Below, piece after piece: positions 24,429 to 32,749 of a DNA stretch of 32,950 nt. Each line of letters begins with the position of its first letter. Position 1 is the stretch's first letter. The notes under the pieces are model-generated. The model did no database searches. It was not told the DNA's origin and saw only the letters and a list, made by a program, of their open reading frames with translations. Where the stretch lies: positions 1 through 32,950 of the forward strand of contig CALWRT010000069.1 of assembly GCA_944384015.1 (NCBI GenBank). The letters are read 5' to 3'. The position numbers were made by a program, and so were the translations under genes. Source of the stretch: an uncultured Lachnospiraceae bacterium. GTDB taxonomy: Bacteria > Bacillota > Clostridia > Lachnospirales > Lachnospiraceae.

Positions 24429-25682
24429 ATGAAAAAGAAAGTATGCAGCGTGTTGTTATCACTGACGCTTGTGGTGGGCTTGCTAGCTGGATGCGCAAGT
24501 TCAAATGCTGATACTACAGCGGCCGATAATACCGAGGCGGCAGATGAGGAGACGGCAGCAGAAGAAACAGAGGCGGCGGACAGCGAAGAAGAACCCGCGG
24601 CCGCGGCTGGAGGCGAGGGAATTGTAATCGCAGCCACGGTACCTATGACGGGTGAACCAGTCGTTTCATACGCGACCATTCAGGGTCTGCAGCTAGCCGC
24701 CGATGAGATCAATGCGGACGGCGGGATTCTGGGCAATACAGTTACGATTCAATGGGAAGATATGGGGACGACGGCGGATGTTGCCCTCAATGCGGTCAAT
24801 AAGATTATTGCGGAAGGAAATGCCAATGTCCATGTGGGCATTAACTATTCCAGCAGTGCCCTGGCCGTCGAGGAAGCGGTAGAAGCGGCTGCCCTTCCTA
24901 CTATTACAGGCGGGACAAGCCCTCTGCTCGCGGATATTGACAATCCGTATGTGTTCAGGGGCCGTACAGGCGACGCCTATATGATTGACGTTGCAATGAC
25001 CTATATCCAGAATAATCTTGGCGTTAGTGAGGGTGGAACCATCGCCATGCTCTATAACAACAACGATTTTGGAATCGGGGCGCTGACTACTCTGGAGGAA
25101 GTGTGCGCGGCGGAGAATATTACGTTGGTGAGCGAGGCTTACAATGTGGATGATTCCGACGTGACATCCCAGGTATTGCAGCTGAACAATGCAAATCCGG
25201 ATGTCCTGATCGTATGGTCTTCTGTAAACGGCTTCCCGGTGGCGTCCAGAGCTATCTATGAACAAGGGGTTGAGTGCCCTGTGTTTGCCGCGTCATCTGC
25301 TTCCATGCAGTCTGTAATTGATACTTGTGACCCGTGGATGAACGGCTGGTACTCCTTGGCAGACTGCTGTATGGACAACCCGGATGAAGACATTCAGGCA
25401 TTTGTGGAAAATTATACGGCGGAATATGGGACAGACACTTTAAACTTTGCGGCAGCCTATGCCTACTCCTGGGCATATTTAATTAAAGACGCTTATGAGC
25501 GTGCCGGCTCCACTGATACAGATGCCTTTATCCAAGCATTAAATGAGACAGAAGGATTTAAAGGCTTAAATGGCACCTATACGAAATTTGGAGAAATTGA
25601 AATGCTTAACTGTGCATCGGTGGGACAGATTGTAGATGGAACTTTCGTATTCGATGAAGTAATCGATAACAATGTGAACTAA
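24429..25682 (+). CDS. LIV-type ABC transporter substrate-binding lipoprotein
   Basis: 417 aa. A lipoprotein signal peptide ends at the lipobox LLAGC (Cys22), followed by a Glu/Ala/Asp-rich linker of about 40 residues, then a type I periplasmic-binding fold beginning GIVIAATVPMTGEPVVSYAT and GLQLAADEINADGGILGNTV, as in LivJ/Peripla_BP_6 proteins. The TGGTSPLLADIDNPYVFRG segment is the usual ligand-pocket region. AAAAGGAGAG lies just before the ATG. It delivers ligand to the LivH/LivM-type permeases. The ligand is unknown; context favours a sugar acid or related compound. Confidence 0.94.
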   Translation: MKKKVCSVLLSLTLVVGLLAGCASSNADTTAADNTEAADEETAAEETEAADSEEEPAAAAGGEGIVIAATVPMTGEPVVSYATIQGLQLAADEINADGGILGNTVTIQWEDMGTTADVALNAVNKIIAEGNANVHVGINYSSSALAVEEAVEAAALPTITGGTSPLLADIDNPYVFRGRTGDAYMIDVAMTYIQNNLGVSEGGTIAMLYNNNDFGIGALTTLEEVCAAENITLVSEAYNVDDSDVTSQVLQLNNANPDVLIVWSSVNGFPVASRAIYEQGVECPVFAASSASMQSVIDTCDPWMNGWYSLADCCMDNPDEDIQAFVENYTAEYGTDTLNFAAAYAYSWAYLIKDAYERAGSTDTDAFIQALNETEGFKGLNGTYTKFGEIEMLNCASVGQIVDGTFVFDEVIDNNVN

Positions 25683-25694
25683 ACTATATGATCA

Positions 25695-25731
25695 TGGCAG
25701 TGCGCTTCTTGGACAAGAAGATGTGCTGCCA
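25695..25731 (+). other. Intercistronic stem-loop after the binding-protein gene
   Basis: TGGCAG and TTCTT (25695-25710) pair with AAGAA and CTGCCA (25715-25731) around a GGAC loop with an asymmetric internal bulge. No U-tract follows. Such hairpins often stabilise binding-protein transcripts while letting some transcription continue into the next gene. Confidence 0.45.
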
Positions 25732-25761
25732 TACACAATATGAATAGCGAGGTGTTATTTT

Positions 25762-26421
25762 ATGAAGTACCAGGCAGAGAAAGTGTGGAGACTGGAAGGA
25801 GATTTCTTAGAAAGCTGTAATTGTAATGTGACTTGTCCTTGCGCAGTAAACAGCACAGGGAATAATACAATCCCGGCGACAGAGGGCCATTGTGACTTAA
25901 TTCTTGCCTTCCACATAGAGAAGGGGCATTTTGAAGAGATTGACCTGTCAGACCTGACATTCTCTATTGTCTCATATTCCGCAGGCCCGCTGATGAGTGT
26001 CCCTAATTGGAGCATGGGATACTACATTGATGACCGGGCAACGGATGAGCAGTATGCCGCCCTGGAAAAAATTCTCAAGGGAGAAGCTGGGGGATGCCCG
26101 GTGGGACTGTATGCATATCATGAGAGGATTACCGCATTCCGCAGAGCAAAAGTGTCATTAGTGAGACTGGACAGAGGAATGCGTCTGACGATCGATGATA
26201 TTTGTGAAGCAAATGTAAAGGCCATCCCAGGGCTGTATGAGGATGAAGTGGTGAAAATCTCTAATATCCATCCGCTGGCTGTGGATGTTGTCCAGGCCGT
26301 GAATGGAATTACGACATATACAGACGGAGGATTCAATTTTAACAATACAGGAAGAACTGCCTTCTACGCGCGGTTTATCTGGCAGGATAATTACAGTACA
26401 TGCTTAAAGTCGGAGATCTAA
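25762..26421 (+). CDS. DUF1326 family protein
   Basis: 219 aa, no signal peptide or membrane segment. The family mark is the N-terminal cluster ESCNCNVTCPC (Cys19, 21, 25, 27), followed by GHCDLILAFHIEKGHF. Function is unknown. DUF1326 is repeatedly encoded beside DUF2182, and here the DUF2182 gene is at 17922 in the opposite arm of the same divergent locus. The four-Cys cluster could bind a metal or do redox chemistry (inference). GAGGTG lies 7 to 8 bases before the ATG. It overlaps none but is 1 base from the next gene, so it is co-translated with DUF4418 and the permease. Confidence 0.85.
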   Translation: MKYQAEKVWRLEGDFLESCNCNVTCPCAVNSTGNNTIPATEGHCDLILAFHIEKGHFEEIDLSDLTFSIVSYSAGPLMSVPNWSMGYYIDDRATDEQYAALEKILKGEAGGCPVGLYAYHERITAFRRAKVSLVRLDRGMRLTIDDICEANVKAIPGLYEDEVVKISNIHPLAVDVVQAVNGITTYTDGGFNFNNTGRTAFYARFIWQDNYSTCLKSEI

Positions 26422-26422
26422 T

Positions 26423-26842
26423 ATGAACAAGAATCGTATCAGCGCATTGCTTCTCATAATAGTGGGAATATTGCAGATCCTGGTTCCGGTATATCTGCTG
26501 CCGGTGTGTAGCAAAACTCTGGAATTGGTATCCGGCAATACAGTGCCGATGAAATGTCATTGGTATGCGAATGGCGTATGTCTCATGGGGGTGATACTGC
26601 TTTTGCAGGCGGTGATAAAACTGTGGGACAAATGCAATGGAGCAGGCAAAAGCTGTGATTTGTTCCTAATTATTACTGGAATGGCAACGATTCTTCTCGG
26701 GACGGATTTCGTGATAGGGGTGTGCTCAGGGACCAGGATGGCATGCCATATGGGCACTAGGCCGGCCGTTAATATATTGGGAGCGATAACCATTGTGATC
26801 AGTGTAGCAGATTTGGCGTTACATTGGAAAAAAGCAAAATGA
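26423..26842 (+). CDS. DUF4418 family membrane protein
   Basis: 139 aa with four hydrophobic segments (about 7-27, 50-66, 75-98, 112-133). Between segments one and two is C29...PMKCHWYANG (Cys45-His46), the DUF4418 hallmark; further Cys lie in CNGAGKSCD and GVCSGTRMACHMGTRP. Function is unknown; relatives are found beside FtsX/MacB-type ABC permeases, as here. The gene begins 1 base after the DUF1326 stop, and its stop TGA is part of an ATGA overlap with a possible start of the permease. Confidence 0.8.
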   Translation: MNKNRISALLLIIVGILQILVPVYLLPVCSKTLELVSGNTVPMKCHWYANGVCLMGVILLLQAVIKLWDKCNGAGKSCDLFLIITGMATILLGTDFVIGVCSGTRMACHMGTRPAVNILGAITIVISVADLALHWKKAK

Positions 26843-26865
26843 TTTGGCGGAGGCATTTGAATAGT

Positions 26866-28065
26866 ATGAAGAAATATGGGACTATATTTTTAGCTGCTAA
26901 AAATATAAAGAGAAAGAATATAAGAAGTTTCGGTCTGATTGCCATTGTAGCTATATTTGCGTTTGTGCTGTTTGATGCCTCCATCCTAATTACGAATATC
27001 CAGCGAGGAATATCCACTACTTCCCAGAGGATGGGCGCTGATTTGATGGTAGTGCCGCTGGACTATGAGACAGATTTTGAGGACATCTTGCTGAGAAGTG
27101 AACCAAGCACATTCTATATGAATGAGGATGTGGAACAGCAAGTGGCGGAGATAGACGGGGTAGAGGCCACGTCTTCCCAGCTGTTTTTGCAGTCTCTGAA
27201 TGCTGACTGCTGTACAGTGCCGGTACAGCTGATCGGGTTTGATATGGAGAGGGATCTGACAGTTGTGCCTTGGCTGGAAGAAAATTACGATGGGCAGCTG
27301 GAGGATGGAGAGATCGTCATCGGATCTCAAATTATCGCGGAGGTGGGAGACATACTGGTCTTTTATGACCAGGAGTTTGAGGTGGCGGCGAAGCTGGCCG
27401 AAACCGGAATGGGGCTGGATTCTTCTGTATATATGACTTTCGACACAGCTCATAAAATGTGTATGAACTCTTCCCAGGAGTCGCTGCACAGAATTGCGCA
27501 GGATGGAGAGAATATTTCGTGTGTAATGGTTGAAGTACAGCCTGGGTATTCGCTAGATGAGACGGCCAGAGATATAGAGGATCGAATCGAAGGAATTGAT
27601 GTTATCATTACGAAAAATTTTATTGGTTCTCTGGCCGAACAATTGGATATGATTGCCAAATTTCTATATGTTCTCATCTTTTTTATATGGATCATTGCTG
27701 TGATCGTGATAGGTATTATATTCCATATCACCATACATGAGCGCAGGGGAGAATTTGGATTATATAGAGCGCTTGGGTATTCAAAGGTCAAGTTGAAAAG
27801 GCTCATTTTGGCGGAGGGATTGCTAATCAGCATCGCAGGAAGCGCAATAGGCATTTTTATCGGCGCGATGTTAATACTCTCCTTCCAGAATTTGATCATC
27901 GCATCCTTAAGCCTTCCTTACATATCGGCGACAACGGGAGAAATCATATTTTTTATTCTGGCAAGCATCTTGCTTTCCGTACTCTCGGTGGTGGTGATCT
28001 GCGTGCTGGCATCGAGGAAGATCGGACGGTTAGAAACGTTTTTACTAATGAGAGAGCAACTATAA
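26866..28065 (+). CDS. FtsX/MacB-type ABC transporter permease
   Basis: About 399 aa. One membrane helix near the N-terminus (FGLIAIVAIFAFVLFDASIL) is followed by a roughly 200-residue outside domain (TTSQRMGADLMVVPLD..., the MacB-core start), then three C-terminal helices typical of FtsX permeases, with HERRGEFGLYRALGYSKVKLKRLILAEG as the cytoplasmic coupling loop. Start 26866 has GGAGG 12 bases upstream; ATG 26839, which overlaps the DUF4418 stop, is an alternative adding nine residues. The matching ATPase type (LolD/MacB) is encoded at 18759 on the other arm. Such systems move lipids, lipoproteins or peptides outward or transmit force, rather than import sugars. Confidence 0.9.
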   Translation: MKKYGTIFLAAKNIKRKNIRSFGLIAIVAIFAFVLFDASILITNIQRGISTTSQRMGADLMVVPLDYETDFEDILLRSEPSTFYMNEDVEQQVAEIDGVEATSSQLFLQSLNADCCTVPVQLIGFDMERDLTVVPWLEENYDGQLEDGEIVIGSQIIAEVGDILVFYDQEFEVAAKLAETGMGLDSSVYMTFDTAHKMCMNSSQESLHRIAQDGENISCVMVEVQPGYSLDETARDIEDRIEGIDVIITKNFIGSLAEQLDMIAKFLYVLIFFIWIIAVIVIGIIFHITIHERRGEFGLYRALGYSKVKLKRLILAEGLLISIAGSAIGIFIGAMLILSFQNLIIASLSLPYISATTGEIIFFILASILLSVLSVVVICVLASRKIGRLETFLLMREQL

Positions 28066-28101
28066 CTCATCATAAGGGTGGCGGGCACAAGGAGAGGAAC
28101 G

Positions 28102-28968
28102 ATGCTGGGGACACATCTGTTAGGAATATATGAAAAGGCCTTTGACGCGCAGAGCAGCTGGAAGGAACGGTTGAAAAAGGCAAAAAGGCTGGGATTTGAC
28201 TTCGTAGAGATCAGCATAGATGAATCAAAGGAGCGTCTGTCCCGGTTAGACTGGAACAGTGAGAAAGTGGAAAATCTCAGAAGGCTCTGCTATGAGGAGG
28301 GGATTGGCTTTCAGTCTATGTGCCTGAGCGGGCACCGCAAGTATCCCTTTGGAAGCAGTAACCCTCAGGTTCGGGAAAAAGCTTATGAAATAATGGAGAA
28401 GGCAATTGATTTTTCAGTAGCAATGGGGATACGGGTTATACAGCTCGCGGGCTATGATGTATATTACGAGCCTTCTACCTATCAGTCTGTCAGACGGTTT
28501 AGAGAGGGGATCATCTGGGCAGCCAAGAAAGCAGAACAGAAGCAGGTGATGCTTGCCATGGAAGTTATGGATACCCCTTTTATGAATTCGATATCCAAGC
28601 ATATGTCTTATGAAGGGATGCTCCATTCCCCTTGGTATCGGATGTATCCGGATATGGGAAATTTGAGCGCATGGCCGGAGAATGATCCGGATTTTGAATT
28701 TGATAGAGGCGTCGGGAGTATTGTTGCTGTTCATTTAAAAGATACGCTGGCTGTCAGTGATATTTTCCGGGGAAAATTCAAAGGTGTCCCATTTGGAGAA
28801 GGCTGTGTAGATTTTGTGAGACGGTTCGCGCAGCTGGAACAGGCGGGATATACCGGGCCGTATATGATGGAGATGTGGTATGCGCAAGGAACGGATGATG
28901 TGGCAGAAATAAGGAGAGCAAAACAGTGGATGGAAGAGCAGTTTGAGAAGGCGAAGGAGCGCATATGA
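28102..28968 (+). CDS. L-ribulose-5-phosphate 3-epimerase (UlaE/SgbU-like)
   Basis: 288 aa TIM-barrel of the xylose isomerase-like family. LGIYEKAFDAQSSWKERLKKAKRLGFDFVEISIDESKERLSRLDW is the start of UlaE-type enzymes; MCLSGHRKYPFGS, AMEVMDTPFMNS, YPDMGNLSAW and HLKDT supply the expected metal-binding Glu, Asp and His. Expected reaction: L-xylulose-5-P to L-ribulose-5-P. ATG 28102 has AAGGAG 7 bases upstream and is preferred to a GTG further upstream. It overlaps the next gene by four bases (ATGA), so the pathway genes are coupled. Confidence 0.88.
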   Translation: MLGTHLLGIYEKAFDAQSSWKERLKKAKRLGFDFVEISIDESKERLSRLDWNSEKVENLRRLCYEEGIGFQSMCLSGHRKYPFGSSNPQVREKAYEIMEKAIDFSVAMGIRVIQLAGYDVYYEPSTYQSVRRFREGIIWAAKKAEQKQVMLAMEVMDTPFMNSISKHMSYEGMLHSPWYRMYPDMGNLSAWPENDPDFEFDRGVGSIVAVHLKDTLAVSDIFRGKFKGVPFGEGCVDFVRRFAQLEQAGYTGPYMMEMWYAQGTDDVAEIRRAKQWMEEQFEKAKERI

Positions 28969-30518
28969 GATATTACCTTGGAATCGATAACGGTGGGACG
29001 ATGACGAAAGCTGGGCTGTTTGCGCCAGACGGCAAGGAAATAGGAGTGGCAGGCATATCTGCGGAAATGATTACGCCGAAGCCTGGCTATGTAGAACGTG
29101 ATATGGAGGAAATGTGGGAGGCAAATTGCCGGGTAATAAGAGATGTGATAAAAAGCGCTGGGATTGATGGAAAGGAGATAGCGGGAATAGGAATATGCGG
29201 ACATGGGAAGGGGCTGTATCTGTGGGGGAAAGATGGAAAGCCGGCGCGAAATGGAATTGTTTCATCAGATAACCGGGCGTATTCTTACGTGGAGAAATGG
29301 AAGGCGGACGGGACAGAAGAGAAGATATTCCCCATATCCTGCCAGCATATCATGGCGTGCCAGCCGGCGGCGCTGCTGGCCTGGCTGCGTGATCATGAGC
29401 CAGAAACCTACCGAAATATACAATATGTGTTTGAATGCAAAGACTATGTGCGGTATCGCCTGACGGGAGAAGCCAAGGCGGAGCTGACGGACTATTCCGG
29501 GACAAATTTATTGAACCTGCATACAAGACAGTACGATGAAGAGCTGCTTCGGCTGTTTGGAATAGCAGATATCAAGGAGACGCTGCCGCCGCTGTGCGAG
29601 TCGGCAAAGGTATGCGGATATGTGACAGAGGATTCCGCGCAGCGCTGCGGTCTGCGGCCTGGGACTCCGGTTGCCGGAGGAATGTTCGACATAGACGCGT
29701 GTGCGCTGGCAGTGGGCCTGACCGATGAGAAGGATATGTGCATGATTGCGGGAACATGGTCAATCAATGAATATCTGAGAAGGGAAGCGGTTCTGGACGG
29801 AAGTGTGAAAATGAATAGCCTGTTCTGCCTGCCCGAATATTTTCTGATCGAGGAGTCAAGTCCCACATCGGCAGGAAATAACGAATGGTTTATCCGGCAG
29901 CTGCTGCCGGAGATAAAAGAGCAGAGGAAGAAAAACGGGGAAAGTATTTATGATGTCATGAATGAATGGGTGGAGTCAGTGGGGGTTGAGGAATTCACAC
30001 CGATCTTTCTGCCTTTTTTGATGGCAAGTAATGTACATCCCAAGGCAAGAGCGGCATTTGTGGGAATCAACGTCAACCACACGAGAAAGCATATGGTCAG
30101 GAGCGTGTATGAAGGGATCGTGTTCTGCCACAAGATGCATCTGGAACGGCTGTTACGCAGCAGAAGGCATTCTCTGCGCTGCGTCCGACTGGCGGGGGGA
30201 GCAGCGCGAAGTAAAGTATGGGCTCAAATGTTCGCAGATATACTGGAGATGCCTGTGGAGACGGTGGCAGTGAATGAGACGGGGACGCTGGGGAGCGCGA
30301 TTGCGGCGGCGGCCGCTGTCGGGGAGTACGCCGATTTAAAGGAGGCGTCTTCTCATATGTGCAGTGTTTCATCGACGGTGAGGCCGTCTGGGAAATATGC
30401 GGAGTTCTATAGAAAAAAGTACGAGCTATATAAGAAGACCATTCGCTGCCTGGATTCCCTGTGGGATGACATGCAGATACTAGCGGAGGGGGGAGAGAAG
30501 AAATGCTGGAGAGATTGA
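28965..30518 (+). CDS. FGGY-family kinase, L-xylulokinase-like
   Basis: 517 aa. [14 protein letters not shown] (6-19) is the form seen in L-xylulokinase Lyx[24 protein letters not shown], a probable catalytic Asp242 in [14 protein letters not shown], and [20 protein letters not shown] follow. Expected reaction: L-xylulose (or related ketose) plus ATP to the 5-phosphate. Flanked by the 3- and 4-epimerases for L-xylulose-5-P and L-ribulose-5-P, the assignment fits the context well. The start overlaps the preceding stop by ATGA, and the 3' end overlaps the next gene by 16 bases. Confidence 0.87.
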   Translation: MRYYLGIDNGGTMTKAGLFAPDGKEIGVAGISAEMITPKPGYVERDMEEMWEANCRVIRDVIKSAGIDGKEIAGIGICGHGKGLYLWGKDGKPARNGIVSSDNRAYSYVEKWKADGTEEKIFPISCQHIMACQPAALLAWLRDHEPETYRNIQYVFECKDYVRYRLTGEAKAELTDYSGTNLLNLHTRQYDEELLRLFGIADIKETLPPLCESAKVCGYVTEDSAQRCGLRPGTPVAGGMFDIDACALAVGLTDEKDMCMIAGTWSINEYLRREAVLDGSVKMNSLFCLPEYFLIEESSPTSAGNNEWFIRQLLPEIKEQRKKNGESIYDVMNEWVESVGVEEFTPIFLPFLMASNVHPKARAAFVGINVNHTRKHMVRSVYEGIVFCHKMHLERLLRSRRHSLRCVRLAGGAARSKVWAQMFADILEMPVETVAVNETGTLGSAIAAAAAVGEYADLKEASSHMCSVSSTVRPSGKYAEFYRKKYELYKKTIRCLDSLWDDMQILAEGGEKKCWRD

Positions 30519-31195
30519 AGGCGCAAGTGTTTGAGGCCAATTTGTTATTGCCGAAGCACCGCCTGGTAACATTTACCTGGGGGAATGTATCAGGGATAGA
30601 CAGGGCAAGTGGATTGGTGGTCATTAAACCTTCCGGGATAAGCTATGAGAAGATGTCTGCAGAAGATATGGTTGTAGTAAATTTGGATGGAAGGGTTGCT
30701 GAAGGCAAATGGAAGCCCTCCAGCGATACGCCGACCCATCTGGAATTATATAAGGCGTTCCCGGAATGCGGAGGCATTGTACATACACATAGCCGCTGGG
30801 CAACTTCCTATGCCCAGGCCGGAAGGGATATTACTCCGCTTGGGACGACCCAGGGCGATTACTTCTACGGATCGATTCCGTGTACAAGACCCATGACAGA
30901 GGGAGAGATCGGCGGCGAGTATGAGCGGGAGACCGGCAGGGTCATTATTGAAACATTCCGGAATAAAAATCCAATGGAAATACCCGCGGCACTAGTGCAT
31001 AGCCATGGACCGTTTGTCTGGGGATTATCCCCGGAAGATGCTGTGCATAATGCGGTAGTGTTGGAAGAGATTGCGTTCATGAATTGGCATGCGCAGGTTA
31101 TGAATCCTGAAGTAAAAACGATGCAGAAGGCTTTACTGGACAGACATTATCTCAGGAAACATGGGGAGACAGCGTATTATGGACAGGGAAGATAA
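30503..31195 (+). CDS. L-ribulose-5-phosphate 4-epimerase (AraD/UlaF/SgbE-like)
   Basis: 230 aa class II aldolase-family enzyme converting L-ribulose-5-P to D-xylulose-5-P. Motifs: [25 protein letters not shown] with Asp75, [15 protein letters not shown] with zinc ligands His94 and His96, [30 protein letters not shown] with His168, and a C-terminal YYGQ holding the conserved Tyr. These equal the E. coli AraD set. GGAGGGGGGAGAG precedes the ATG inside the kinase gene. It is the last gene of the rightward run; no convincing terminator is seen directly after it. Confidence 0.93.
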   Translation: MLERLKAQVFEANLLLPKHRLVTFTWGNVSGIDRASGLVVIKPSGISYEKMSAEDMVVVNLDGRVAEGKWKPSSDTPTHLELYKAFPECGGIVHTHSRWATSYAQAGRDITPLGTTQGDYFYGSIPCTRPMTEGEIGGEYERETGRVIIETFRNKNPMEIPAALVHSHGPFVWGLSPEDAVHNAVVLEEIAFMNWHAQVMNPEVKTMQKALLDRHYLRKHGETAYYGQGR

Positions 31196-31200
31196 ATGTA

Positions 31201-31459
31201 TTATATCAATGATATGATGCCGGTATTGCGCAGACCTTGTAACAGCAGTGACGAATCAGCCCTCTTTTTAGCATTTTTGAGACTGGAAAATTCTTCATAA
31301 TTATCCTTCAGGATTTCAAAAATATGCTCCAGGCTGCTTTCTGGAGAATATGCAATTTCATTTTTAATCCGTTAATTCTTTCCATATCTGATAAAGCAAA
31401 TAATATTTTTGATCAATGCCAAATGCATCCAAATTTGTATTGTTGCATCCTTTAATCAT
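31201..31459 (-). pseudogene. Possible frameshifted small protein gene
   Basis: On the - strand GGGAGGGGT precedes ATG 31459, which opens a 31-codon frame (MIKGCNNTNLDAFGIDQKYY... ending ELTD) stopped at 31364. A different frame continues directly with about 50 residues of protein-like sequence (NEIAYSPESSLEHIFEILKD...) to a stop at 31201. One indel would join them into a protein of about 85 aa. I do not recognise it. It may be a remnant, a sequencing error or chance. Confidence 0.3.
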
Positions 31460-31552
31460 TCGTACCCCTCCCAAAAAAAAAAAAAAATATTGCGAAAAAT
31501 TATGTAAATCATGTGTCCTGTGTATCTTAAAAATCTTTAAATTTTCAGCCTC

Positions 31553-31581
31553 TTGACTTATAGCCATCCTGGAGATATACT
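31553..31581 (+). promoter_or_regulatory. Strong promoter with no gene directly downstream
   Basis: TTGACT at 31553-31558, 17-base spacer, TATACT at 31576-31581. The start would be near 31588. The transcript reaches a strong terminator after about 85 bases. Confidence 0.7.
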
Positions 31582-31587
31582 ATATAT

Positions 31588-31673
31588 GAATAGAGCAAAT
31601 CTAAGTAGAAGAGACTCGTTTCATGACAGACAAAGAGCCTATGAGCCGTGTCATGTTACCTGTCTCTTTTTTT
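31588..31673 (+). ncRNA. Candidate small RNA or attenuated leader
   Basis: The segment between a consensus-like promoter and a strong intrinsic terminator is about 85 bases and holds no credible ORF. Most of it folds into the terminator stem-loop; the free 5' part is about 22 bases. It could be a small regulatory RNA, or a leader whose terminator controls readthrough to the MerR-family gene at 31934. No known RNA family was recognised. Confidence 0.45.
31610..31673 (+). terminator. Intrinsic terminator of the orphan transcript
   Basis: AGAGAC (31610-31615) pairs with GTCTCT (31662-31667), and CATGACA (31622-31628) pairs with TGTCATG (31649-31655), inside one long hairpin with an internal loop. 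Seven T residues end the structure at 31667-31673. Confidence 0.85.
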
Positions 31674-31674
31674 G

Positions 31675-31705
31675 CCTATATTTCTGAAAAGCAAAAAAAT
31701 ATAGG
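31675..31705. repeat. Inverted repeat after the terminator
   Basis: CCTATATTT (31675-31683) and AAATATAGG (31697-31705), a perfect 9-bp AT-rich inverted repeat around a 13-base A-rich loop. The rest of 31706-31841 is AT-rich with no gene seen. Confidence 0.45.
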
Positions 31706-31841
31706 AAACACGAAAAAATTTAACTAAGACAACTTAAAAATATCATGACAAAAAGGAAAAGTCAAGAATTGACATGCCTCATTTGACTCGAAAAAGGGAC
31801 AATCTTGTCGAACGAAAATTGGAAAAACCTGGAAAGTTTTA

Positions 31842-31870
31842 TTGTTTCAATATTTCGGATGGGTTATAAT
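31842..31870 (+). promoter_or_regulatory. Promoter of the MerR-family gene
   Basis: TTGTTT at 31842-31847, 17-base spacer, TATAAT at 31865-31870. The start near 31877 gives a leader of about 57 bases. The spacer is 17, not the 19 to 20 bases usual for MerR-activated promoters. Confidence 0.7.
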
Positions 31871-31933
31871 GGCTTTAGGAAAACGCGGATGACGGCGTTT
31901 CATTGGAAAATTGAATATTCAGGAGGAGAAGTC

Positions 31934-32740
31934 ATGGGTGAAATTCGGTATATGATTTCAGAGACGGCCAGGAAGGTAGACGTGGAAGCCCACGTGCTGC
32001 GGTACTGGGAGGAGGAGCTGGAGCTTACCATCGACAGGAACGAGATGGGGCACCGGTACTATACAGAAGATGACATCACACTCTTTAAGAATATCAAGGA
32101 ATTAAAGGAGCAGGGCTTCCAGCTGAAGGCGATCAAAATGCTGCTTCCAGAGCTGAGGCATTATAAGGGAGGGAACATGGACAAGCTTCTGAAACAGCGT
32201 GAGAAATGGAATGAGGCGGCACTGCGCCAGGAGAATGCGCATTCGGACGGCAGGCAAGAGATGCTCGAGGCTGACAAAGACAGCGGACGGCAAAAAGATG
32301 CAGAGCTGGTACATACGCCGCCGTCGCCGGGGCTTATAACAGATGATGAGATGAAGAGGCCTGCGGCGGCAGGGGAGAAGGCGGCAGAAGAGGTGCTGAC
32401 CCGCAATGAGACGAAGATGGAGCAGTTCCAGGCAATCTTGGGAGATATTATCCTCCAGGCATTGAAAGAGAACAATCAGGAGCTGAGCCGGGGGATCAGC
32501 GAACGGGTGAGCGACAGCGTGCTCAAGGAGATGGACTACCTGATGCGGCTGCAGGAAGAACGGGAGGAAGAGCGATTTAAGAAGCTGGATGAGACCATCC
32601 GCCTGACCCAGCGCTCAAGAAAGGAAGCCGCCGCCGCGCGGGTAGAAGAGAAGCGGTTGAAGAAGCTGCAGAAGAAGCAGAAGGGGAAATGGGGACTTTT
32701 CCGCAGAGGAAAAGTTGACAGATCGGAAAAAATATGTTAG
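31934..32740 (+). CDS. MerR-family transcriptional regulator with coiled-coil tail
   Basis: 268 aa. A MerR-type winged helix-turn-helix is at residues 5-75: MISETARKVDVEAHVLRYWEEEL ... NEMGHRYYTEDDITLFKNIKELKEQGFQLKAIKMLL. The rest is charged and helical, ending in a Lys/Glu-rich coiled coil (MRLQEEREEERFKKLDETIR onward) and a basic tail, without the short Cys- or drug-binding domain of classical MerR proteins. The ATG at 31934 has AGGAGG 7 bases upstream; the frame is open further upstream but that part precedes the promoter. The ligand and target are unknown. Its stop codon coincides with the -10 of the T-box promoter. Confidence 0.88.
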   Translation: MGEIRYMISETARKVDVEAHVLRYWEEELELTIDRNEMGHRYYTEDDITLFKNIKELKEQGFQLKAIKMLLPELRHYKGGNMDKLLKQREKWNEAALRQENAHSDGRQEMLEADKDSGRQKDAELVHTPPSPGLITDDEMKRPAAAGEKAAEEVLTRNETKMEQFQAILGDIILQALKENNQELSRGISERVSDSVLKEMDYLMRLQEEREEERFKKLDETIRLTQRSRKEAAAARVEEKRLKKLQKKQKGKWGLFRRGKVDRSEKIC

Positions 32741-32743
32741 CAT
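32715..32743 (+). promoter_or_regulatory. Promoter of the T-box transcript
   Basis: TTGACA at 32715-32720, 17-base spacer, TAGCAT at 32738-32743 with TG at 32735-32736 as extended -10. It overlaps the end of the MerR-family gene. Confidence 0.7.
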
Positions 32744-32749
32744 AGATAA

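Noticed and set aside
28033-28045. AAACGTTT core resembling the divergent-locus operator
   Set aside because: Flanks (TAG before, TTA after) break the GWAAACGTTTWC palindrome, and it lies inside the 3' end of the permease gene with no promoter beside it. Chance is more likely.
31586-31687. 33-codon ORF across the orphan terminator, resembling a leader peptide
   Set aside because: Its ATG lies at or before the predicted transcription start, it has no ribosome binding site, and the U-tract is what gives its Phe-rich end.
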